Shown here: in pieces, positions 52,412-62,089 of the stretch | How positions within the stretch are numbered: position 1 is the first letter of the stretch | How the letters are laid out: the number at the start of each line of letters is the position of its first letter | Origin: Pyronema omphalodes | Taxonomy: Eukaryota > Ascomycota > Pezizomycetes > Pezizales > Pyronemataceae | Length of the DNA stretch: 64,000 bases | Assembly: GCA_024516155.1 (NCBI GenBank) | Contig: JAJJXM010000006.1 | Coordinates: 1,054,001-1,118,000, forward strand | Direction: 5' to 3' | Notes under the pieces: model-generated | Database searches by the model: none | What the model was told of the DNA's origin: nothing | Seen by the model: the letters and a program-made list of their open reading frames with translations, nothing else | Translations under genes and position numbers: made by a program

Positions 52412-54019
52412 TGTAAACCGGGGGTCTTAGGGTAACGGACGGCCGGGTAACTCTCAAATTCTCGAAAGAAAAAGAGAGAAGTAATAATTCCAAGAAACGA
52501 AATAATTACTTCTCAAGGGGATTCTTGTAACGGGAAGTAGAGTTGATAATGGTTATAAGTTTAAACTCTCCTGCGTATCTCAGGGAGCGTTTCGAGAGTA
52601 TCGGTTTCGTTTGGTGGTCGTTTGTTTCAGAGGGACGACCGGAGGTATTGTATTGTTTGGAGGTAAGGTATATATTTGAGGACGTCGGGTATTGACTCAA
52701 AAGATGACAATAACCCTTCCTGGGAAGTGTTGTTGTATTCGGGACAGTATTGATTGCGTTGCTGGATGAAGGCTTCTTCGAGTGGGGGCTTTGGCACTTT
52801 TATATTTTTCTTATCTTGAGCTCCCCACTCATATACCCTGCAAGCACTATGCGGTGGGCGGAAGTGGAAGTAACCTAAGACGTTGGTTGGCTACACCTAA
52901 ACGTTATTTTTCCACCATACAAAATGCAACTTTTGTTATAAACGCTAATAACGCGAATATACTTTGAGACATCCTCCGGGCCGTTATCCGGATGATGCCT
53001 TAGTGGTTTGCTAATGCCTAGACTCGTTCATTTCGTCGTTTGCATTGATGTCATTAATAATAATAAGGCATCGGAATGCATTTCGAGGAATGTGCATTGC
53101 AGGACCGGCTGACGCGTTCCTGCAACTAACTTCGGACTTCGATATCCGGTTGGCGATTCCGTCGCATCCGGTGAAGTCGTTTGTATAATCTGATGATGTT
53201 GTCATGGTCGGCAATGGACTGTGGACCTTCCGGGGGTCCCTAATAGGTGGAGGTCCGATGTTCCGTTCGTCGTATGGTCGTCTCGTCATATCGGCAGTTC
53301 AAAGGTGCGTTTGCGAAGATAAGGTTTCCGGTGATAACTAACCAAAAAGGTAGTGAACTCCGTATCTCCTTCGGCCGACTAGACTCCGCTGTCGTATGAT
53401 GTTATCCGGCTTATCCGGTTTCCTCCGTCGGTCAGGCGTAATGCCTCGGTCACATATGACTATGTTTTCTTGGTTTACGGCAAAGTGTTTCGTGAATACA
53501 TTATCCCATTAAACTTAAATACAGTTCTTTCCCTCATAACCTTCCTATCCTCATCAACCTCGATATCTGTTTCCTGCGGTGACCTACTTGCGTCACATTC
53601 TCCTTTCTATTCGTATGTATATCTGGCCCGCCGGGTCTCTTAGTTCCACGACCCTTTCTGGACGGTTTTCTCGTATACGGCGGAAGAGGTGCGTTCGCTC
53701 AAAGGCTTCGGTAAGTCTTTGAGTGAGGCCCTAAGGTTATAAGTATTCCAGGTTTTTATCAGCGGCAGCGGTATGTTCCTCGAGGTATGGCTGCGCAGTA
53801 GAAACCGCAGTCATTGATCGGAAACAGACCCACCTCGGGGGCTGCCCCGGGTTTCCCCGCCCTAGATGACGCTGACTTTTTCCCTGGCCCCCCATTATCC
53901 TACTTCCTGCGGGAAGTGGATGAAGGGTGGTTAGTAATAGCTCTCGCCTTTGGCTTGAGTTATTACTTAGGTAAGAATCCCCATTCTTTGTAAATGTCTT
54001 ATCGGGGTAGGGTATGACA
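52412..54019 (-). repeat. E LTR, left copy
   Basis: 1,608 bp, TGTCATACCC...GGTTTACA on the minus strand, with TATAAAAG at 52804-52797. A GGGGGGAGGTGG polypurine tract lies next to it at 54020-54031. It is the 3' LTR of E-I and the 5' LTR of E-III at once. Confidence 0.92.
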
Positions 54020-54187
54020 CCACCTCCCCCCTTATAAGATTTCGCCCCGCAATCACTAACAATGATTATAGTAATTCATAAACGGGGTCTTTTCTAATGA
54101 AGTCCTCCAGCCTCTTCATACACCTACACGTTTTCATGATAAGACCATTAAAACCTCAGTTAGGAAAGGTATCTTATGATCACTTGG

Positions 54188-57100
54188 TTAAACGCGTTGG
54201 TCCCTCGGCATGCTTGGGTTCTTTGAGTGGAACTCGCGGAGAGATTCCAAGCCGCCTACTATGAAAGATTCATATGGTTCTTCTGTTTGATATTTCTTTA
54301 AGGGAAAGCCTTTCCATTTGACTCGGTAAAGTACTTTTCCTCTTGTTTTCCTACTCAAAATGATGTCTTCAATTTCCCATTCCTCATTGCCTTCAATGTC
54401 ATCTGCTTCGTCGATGATCTGAAGGAGGTCTGGGGGAGGTCTGTTGCCATTGTTGTAGGGCGCGAGTAGGGAAACGTGGAAGGTGTTGTGGATCTTCCAT
54501 TTCCGGGGGAGAGATAAGCGCATCGCCGTGGGTGATACTACTTTCTCTGTGGCGAAGGGGCCGTGCTTTTTGTGGTCGAGCTTGTCTTTTGGTCTCCTTG
54601 TTTGTATGTGTCGTCCGTCTAACATGACCAGATCTCCAACCTTAAATTCTGGGGCATCCTTTCGTTTAGCGTCTGCATACTTCCGCATTCTTTCTTGTGT
54701 CGACTTCAAGTTCTGAATAAGTATGCCATGGACGGAGGTGATGTGGTTGATGAAGCTTTATTCCTCATTCAGTTTCGTATTTGATGATGCTGGGTTGGTG
54801 CATGCTGGATGTCTTCCGTAATTGGCGTAGAAGGGCGACATGCCAGTAGCCTGGGTTATTGAATTGTTGTAGGCGAATTCGGCCATGGGTAGTAGGTCGA
54901 CCCAATCATCCATCTCGTAGTTAATGAATGATCGGAGGCATGCTTCGATGGTTTGGTTGATTCGTTCAGTTTGCCCATCCGTTTGAGGGTGGAAGGCTGT
55001 GCTCATTCTTGGGCGAACACCTAAAATGCCTAAGAATTGTTTCCACTCTGTCGAAGTGAATCTGGAGTCTCGATCACACATTATGTCTGTCGGAATGCCG
55101 TGGAATCTCCAAATCTCTCTTGCGAATATCTTGACCAGATGAGCAGCTGTTTTCTCATCTTTCTTGAGCGGGATAAAATGAGCCATCTTTGTGAATCTAT
55201 CGATAATGACCCATAGTTGATCGCAACCATCAGAGAGCGGTAAGTCCGTTATGAAATCCATGGCGATTGATGTCCATGGAGCGTATGGAAGCTCGAGTGG
55301 CGAAAGCATTCCATAGGGTTTGTGTCGTGCTGTTTTGTCTCGTTGACATCCGTTACAGCTTCGGATGTATTCAATTATTTCCTGGTCCATCTTTGGCCAC
55401 CAGAAATTTCGTCTTATCAATTCTATTGTTTTATCTTGGCCAAAGTGGCCTGCAATTTTACTGTTATGCTCTGTATGAAGGACCGCTTGTCGTGCATTCT
55501 GTGGGACCCAGAGTAATCCTTTGCGATATAATCAACCATTTCTTTCTTCTCATAATCCTTCCGTCCTGGCCTTTTCCTTTCGTTCTTGATCCTTCGCGCT
55601 TCCATCCAAACTCCTTAAAGCCTGCTGGTATGCTGCGTCCTTCTTTCCTGCTTCCTTTATATCCATTTCAAATTCCTTTGTCCATCTAGACACTGCCGTT
55701 GACAGATATTCTAGTTGAACTGCCGAGCAACAAAAAATCATTCATTCTCCTCCTGTACTTATTGCTGAGATTGCGTTGAAGTGTTTTTCTTTCAGGATCG
55801 TCTGTACAGGCTGATCCCCATCTCCCCCCTTTTCAGGGCGGTACTCCGGGCGCCTAGACAATGCATCTGGCTTGCCATTACTTGTTCCTTTTCGATAAAA
55901 CATTTTGAAGACCACGCCGGCCAATTCCTGAGCCCAGCGTGCCTGCCTTCGGATGAGCACTTTAGTTGTCATAAAGTACTCGAGATTTTTATGGTCGGTG
56001 TATACCTGAACCATGTGTAAGGATCCCTCCAAATATTGTCACCAAACCTTAAAGCAGTCAACAATTGCCAGTAATTCCTTGTCGTGAATTTCATAATTGA
56101 TTTCTGCGGGGAGAATTTCCTGGAGTGAAAGGCGACAGGGTGCAATTTGTTATCATCCCCTTTTTGTGACAGGGTGGCACCTAGTGCGAAATCTGAAGCA
56201 TCGGTTTCAACAATACATTCGCGCTGAGGGTCGAAATGTGTGAGGATCGGTGCTGTCGTGAAGCATTTCTTGAGTTTTTCAAATGCTGTTGTCATGTTTT
56301 CGGTCCAAACCCAATCTTTTGGGGAACCTCTTGTTGAGTCGCTTAAGGGTTTGGCGATCTTGGAGAATCCGGCAATAAAGCGACGGTAAAAGTTGGCGAA
56401 TCCGATGAATGATTGGACGCCTTTCAAATTAGTTGGCCGCTGCCAATCTTGAATGCTCTGAACCTTATCCTGGGCCATTTCAATTCCGTCTTGTGAGATG
56501 ACATAGCCTAAGAAATCAACCTTGGTCGTTGACCAGAAACACTTGTCTTGAGAAATAGCCAGGCCATTTTCTGCAAGTCATTTCAGAACATCTAGGACTA
56601 GTCTGTCGTGCTCTTTCTCAGTTTCGGCATAGATGAGAATATCGTCAAGGTAGACAATGAGGCCTTGATCGAGTAAGTCCCGGAATATGTGATTCATCAT
56701 ATTGTGGAAGGATGCCGGTGCATTAGAGAGTCCGAACGGCATTACTGTGTATTCGTACAGCCCATATCTGGTTTTGAAGGCTGTCTTCCATTCGTCTCCA
56801 GGCTTTATCCTGATTAGATTATAGCCGTTTTTAAGATCAATTTTGGTGAAGATTTTGGCACCGCGAACACGATCTTGTAGTTCGGTCATGATCGGTAAGG
56901 GGTACCGGTTTGCTATGGTTACTTCATTCAAGCCCCGGTAATCAACACACAGTCGTAGTCCTCTGCGATGGGGTTTTGGGACGAAGATGATTGGTGCCGC
57001 TGCTGGGGATTTTGAATGTCTAATTTTACCGAGTTCCAACATTTCCTTTAGATATTTCCGAAGTTCTGCGAGCTCGTCTTCGTTCAAGGGGTACATTGGT

Positions 57101-57890
57101 CCCCATGGCGGCTGTTCTCCCTCCTTGAGGTCGATTGTATGATCATATGGCTTATGATCTGGTAGTTTGTCGGCTAGTTCCTTCCCCAAGACTTCGCATA
57201 GGGGTCGGAACTTATCGGGTAGGATGCAGGCTGGGTTGATGTCGGTTGTGTCTGAAGTAACAGCGGCAACATACCCAATCACTGTGGCATCTTCATTGAA
57301 TAGGATATCTGGATCCAACAAGAGCGAGAATTCTTGTGCCGCAGCTAGCGTACAGTGTTGCCTGCAGAAGTTGGTGTCCAAGGTAATGTTGTCGGAGTTT
57401 CCCCAAAAGTTGTTCGGTTGGTGTTTTGCCATCCACCAACATGGTAGGGTGATGTCCGTTCCCGATTCCAACGGCATAATTTCGAAAGTTTCTCTTGTAT
57501 AATGCTGTCGGTATTGTAAAGGGAGGGAAGGGGTAAAGGCCTGTCCAGCCTCGCGTAGTGCAGATCCGTCTGCTCCATTGATGCGAAGGGCTGGTTTCGA
57601 TTGATGTGGGGAAGATTATGTTTCACTACAAATGTCGAACTGATAATGGGGATTGCTGCCCCAGTGTCGAACATTGTCCGGACGCAGAACACCCGTTCCC
57701 CTGGTACTGATATGTTCATTTTAACTATGGGCCGTGGCCCGGATTTTGGGGGTTCATTTTCAACTTTTTTTATGATTTTAGCCTTTTTACTGTGTTTTTG
57801 AGTTTTTTGTGGTTTTGTCCGTTTAACGCCGCAAATCGAAGGATGTCTATGGTTTAATGCGTCTTGATCTGGTGGACCGTGCTTGCACAT
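54188..57890 (-). pseudogene. pol: pol of E-I
   Basis: Protease (FDTGAA near 57670-57690), RT (VYLDDILIYAE near 56630-56660), RNase H (VETDASD near 56200-56220), integrase finger (near 55350-55430), DDE core (MDFITD near 55255; CDRDSRF near 55060-55080; Glu near 54975), GPF and a chromodomain (about 54370-54220, YRVKWKGF). Lesions include a frame change near 57540, TGA at 56578, a frame change near 56115, a TGA near 56033, breaks between 55740 and 55420, and a stop at 54758. The frame starts in -1 from gag via T TTA AAC. Confidence 0.88.
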
Positions 57891-57904
57891 CGTAGCCGGT
57901 CTTG

Positions 57905-60247
57905 TTAGTTTAAATCCGAATGTTCGGACCTAATCTCCCAAACACGGGGGGAATCTGGTGAAACCGGTGCAACCGCGGCTACCTCCTTAGCCTTTTTGGT
58001 AGGTCGCTCATCTTCAGACTCTTTGTCGTCAGCCTCGTCGTCGGTTGACCTTGCCCTTTTCTTTCGGTTCACCGCAGCCACTTTTGCTGCAAGTTCGGTA
58101 CCTTGAGAGGTCTTCTTCGCAAAGCATTCCAATGTGTGATGGCTGGAACGTCCACATCTCCAACAGGACGCCTTATCCGCCTTGTACTGGTCGATTTCAG
58201 ACTGAGGCACACCGACCAATGCATCCCGGGTGCTCTGAAATTTCTTCTCCTTTGGTTTGTTGGAGGTTAAAGATCTATCCCTCTGGTTATCCTTCGATTT
58301 CTGGTGACGTCCCTTATCTTTCTCATTCTTCTTTGTTGACCTATCCTTTTCCGGCTGGAAATCGATTTGTTGTAGGAGTGGATTCTCCTTCCGATTCATC
58401 TCCTTTTCTCTGTTCGTGGCCTTCTTTACAAGGGCGGCCTTGCAGAGTTCAAATGATGGGTCGTATAGATCTTCAGTCAGATCCGATGCTGCTCGGACGA
58501 CCTCGTCAGCGAAGGACTGAGCATACATCTCTCGGAGAACCTCTCGCTGAAGCTGAGCCTTCTCCTGGTAGATCAACATCCGGATTCCCCACTGGTCGGC
58601 GGGAAGCCCGGTCTTGTGCCAGCCCGGTAGGTGTTTCCAGCGAAGCGTGTTCATTTTCGCGGTGTAGTTCCGTCGTTCATGAGGGTCGCGGAAGTATTGA
58701 GTCATTGCCGCCGCGTAGGTTTCCCAGGTGTCTTGTTGCTTAGAGGACTCCCACGCGTCGACGCGATTCTGATGCCATTGGCGTGCACCGCCCTTGAGGA
58801 AGGATCCAAGCCAATGGATCTTTTGAAGGTCCGTTCGATAGTCAATCGCTCGGACTGTCATGAACTCTTTCACGGCGTTGAACCAAGGCATGAACTCTGC
58901 CTTCTCCCCAGAAAAGGATTCCGGCTCCTTCATTGTAGGAGCCTTACCAACGACCACGGGTGCCCCGTTTTTTGACACCCTATTCTTCTTATCCCGTTTG
59001 CGGAGCTCCCGAATGTATCGCCGAATTTCTTTTGGGATCTGTTCGGCATACCTGGGCGCAGAGTCTGAATCAGAATCAGAGGACTCAGAGCTACTGCTGT
59101 CAGGTGGAGGAGGAGGAGGGGTTACACGTCCGTTTGGTGGACTACTTCCTCGTCTGGAACCCTTTCGGGAGGCCTGACTGGATCCTCGTCCGTTCCGTTC
59201 ATTTGGTCTGGGAGGAAGTGGCGGTGGCAGGTTATAAAGGGAGTCATCATCTCCCTGGTCGTCGGGCTCGGAATTGGTCATGTCGTGGTCACTCTCCGGT
59301 GAAGGGGCCCGACCATCTCTACAACGACCTTGGATGACTTCACTGATTAGTGATGCTACATCTGCTTGCCTACCCGGCCCTGCAACCCTTTTGACCTGCT
59401 CCTGTAGTTCCAGCTCAATCGCCTTCCACTTGTTGTCGAAGGCAGCCTGTAACTCTTCTCTTTCACGTTGGACTTGCCGCCGCGGCCTCGTCTTGTTGCT
59501 TCTTCAGGCGATCATGATCAGCCTGTTGTCGTTTCTGGAGTTGTGAAAGGCGGTCCATTTCCTTTCGGACTCGCTTTTTCTCTTCCGCCAAGTCCGCCTT
59601 CAATGCAGCTTCCTTATCCTTCAACTCCTGCTTGTCTTGGCCATCCGGGCCTCCAAGTCCTTCTCTTTTTGTCGTAATTCTGCTGCTCATCGTTCGCAGC
59701 TGGCAGTTCCATTCCTCCTGTTTTGTGGCTTCCGCTTTATAGTAAGCCATGATGATTTGTTGGTTATTTTCCTAACTTCTCGGTATAAGGCCTCCATGGT
59801 CACTGGTCGATGGACCTCGTCATTGGCCCGAGTGATCTGGAGGTCCTCCATTTGTCGTTGAAGCTGAGTATATGCTTCGGCGACCTCCATGAATTGGCGG
59901 TTGGTGAGGTTGAATTGGGCATTTACCGCGTTACCCATCTGTTGTTGTGTTTGTTGGAGGGCTTGGTCCAAGTTGACTTGGATGTTTTCGTATGCCGTTT
60001 GCATATTCCCGAACAGCCGGATTGCATCGCCCTCGTCGTTCTGGATCTGGCTGCGTAGGTTGCTGATGTCTACCGCAGTACGAGCCAGTTGTCTCATCAG
60101 GTCCTCAGCCCATGATGGAATGCTCGGAATACTGATGGAATCTGGTATCCCACTCATTTCTACCTCATTACTGACGCGGTCGGGGTCAGCACTGAGGAGA
60201 GCCCATGGGGGGAGGGGTTGGAATTCGTATTCCATAAGTTCAGCCAT
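57905..60247 (-). pseudogene. gag: gag of E-I (N-terminal half frameshifted)
   Basis: The first ~150 codons (60247 to ~59790) match E-III. Single-base indels near 59790, 59770, 59695, 59640 and 59480 then break the frame compared with E-III. From 59281 to 57905 the frame is open (458 codons): Pro-rich linker, Ser/Asp-rich stretch, capsid-like domain (~130-260 of that segment), Lys-rich basic region, and a zinc knuckle C-WRC-GRSSH-HTLE-C (near 58130-58170), as in D1. Confidence 0.85.
57908..57914 (-). other. Canonical -1 frameshift heptamer of element E
   Basis: Gag ends GAT TTA AAC TAA. The heptamer T TTA AAC is in the correct phase (X XXY YYZ), immediately before the stop. The -1 frame continues open through CTA ACA AGA to the protease ORF (57890 onward). 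Basis: direct reading plus known behaviour of this heptamer class. Confidence 0.75.
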
Positions 60248-60313
60248 GTCGTAGTAAAGTGGCTGATGCGTACTTCTCGATTCACTCGGTGAGGTGTACG
60301 AGTAAACTTATAG

Positions 60314-61921
60314 TGTAAACCGGGGGTCTTAGGGTAACAGACGGCCGGGTAACTCTCAAATTCTCGAAAGAAAAAGAGAGAAGTAATGATTCCAAGAAGG
60401 GAAATTATTACTTCTCAAGGGGATTCATCTAACGGGAAGTAGAGTTGATAATAGTGATAAGTTTAAACTCTCCTGCGTATCTCAGGGAGCGTTTCGAGAG
60501 TATCGGTTTCGTTTGGTGGTCGTTTCTTTCAGAGGGACGACCGGAGGTATTGTATTGATTGGAGGTAAGGTATATATTTGAGGACGTCGGGTATTGACTC
60601 AAAAGATGACAAAAACCCTTCGTGGGAAGTGTTGTTGTATTCGGGACAGTATTGATTGCGTTGCTGGATGATGGCTTCTTCGAGTGGGGGCTTTGGCACT
60701 TTTATATTTTTCTTATCTTGAGCTCTCCACTCATATACCCTGCAAGCACTATGTGGTGGGCGGAAGTGGAAGTACCCTAAGACGTTGGTTGGATACACCT
60801 AAACGTTATTTTTCCACCATACAAAATGCAACTTTTGGTAAAAACGCTAATATCGCGAATATACTTTAAGACATCCTCCGGGCCGTTATCCGGATGATGC
60901 CTTAGTCGTTCGCTAATGCCTAGACTCGTTCATTTCGTCGTTTGCACTGATGTCATTAATAATAATAAGGCATCGGAATGCATTTCGAGGAATGTGCATT
61001 GCAGGACCGGCTGACGCGTTCCTGCAACTAACTTCGGACTTCGATATCCGGTTGGCGATTCCGTCGCATCCGGTGAAGTCGTTTGTATGATCTGATGATG
61101 TTGTCATGGTCGGCAATGGACTGTGGACCTTCCGGGGGTCCCTAATAGGTGGAGGTCCGATGTTCCGTTCGTCGTATGGTCGTCTCGTCATATCGGCAGT
61201 TCAAAGGTGCGTTTGCGAAGATAAGGTTTCCGGTGATAACTAACCAAAAAGGTAGTGAACTCCTTATCTCCTTCGGCCGACTAGACTCCGCTGTCGTATG
61301 ATGTTATCCGGCTTATCCGGTTTCCTCCGTCGGTCAGGTGTAATGCCTCGGTCACATATGACTATGTTTTCTTGGTTTACGGCAAAGTGTTTCGTGAATG
61401 CATTATCCCATTAAACTTAAATACAGTTCTTTCCCTCCTAACCTTCCTATCCTCATCAACCTCGATATCTGTTTCCTGCGGTGACCTACTTGCGTCACAT
61501 TCTCCTTTCTATTCGTATGTATATCTGGCCCACCGGGTCTCTTAGTTCCACGACCCTTTCTGGACGGTTTTCTCGTATACGGCGGAAGAGGTGCGTACGC
61601 TCAAAGGCTTCGGTAAGTCTTTGAGTGAGGCCCTAAGGTTATAAGTATTCCAGGTTTTTATCAGCGGCAGCGGTATGTTCCTCGAGGTATGGCTGCGCAG
61701 TAGAAACCGCAGTCATTGATCGGAAACAGACCCACCTCGGGGGCTGCCCCGGGTTTCCCCGCCCTAGATGACGCTGACTTTTTCCCTGGCCCCCCATTAT
61801 CCTACTTCCTGCGGGAAGTGGATGAAGGGTGGTTAGTAATAGCTCTCGCCTTTGGCTTGAGTTATTACTTAGGTAAGAATCCCCATTCTTTGTAAATGTC
61901 TTATCGGGGTAGGGTATGACA
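60314..61921 (-). repeat. E LTR, right copy
   Basis: 1,608 bp, exactly 7,902 bp from the left copy. Differences are scattered through the part nearest gag (e.g. AACGGACGG versus AACAGACGG; GCGTTCG versus GCGTACG), and I saw none in the ~320 bp nearest pol. It serves as the 5' LTR of E-I and the 3' LTR of E-II. Confidence 0.92.
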
Positions 61922-62089
61922 CCACCTCCCCCCTTATAAGATTTCGCCCCGCAATCACTAACAATGATTATAGTAATTCATAAACGGGGTCTTTTCTAAT
62001 GAAGTCCTCCAGCCTCTTCATACACCTACACGTTTTCATGATAAGACCATTAAAACCTCAGTTAGGAAAGGTATCTTATGATCACTTGG

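Larger units (their letters stand above)
51521..54019 (-). mobile_element. E-III: internally deleted E element
   Basis: Minus order: LTR (54019-52412), leader, gag N-terminus (52345-51543), then directly the last 22 bp of an LTR (51542-51521, ending GGTTTACA). Everything between is deleted. It shares its LTR with E-I. Confidence 0.8.
52412..61921 (-). mobile_element. Ty3/gypsy chromovirus E-I (complete structure, decayed)
   Basis: LTR-gag-pol-LTR, about 9.5 kb, related to D1 in gene order and protein motifs. Both its LTRs are shared with neighbouring E units, so no flanking target duplication exists inside the array. Gag and pol carry many lesions. Confidence 0.9.
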
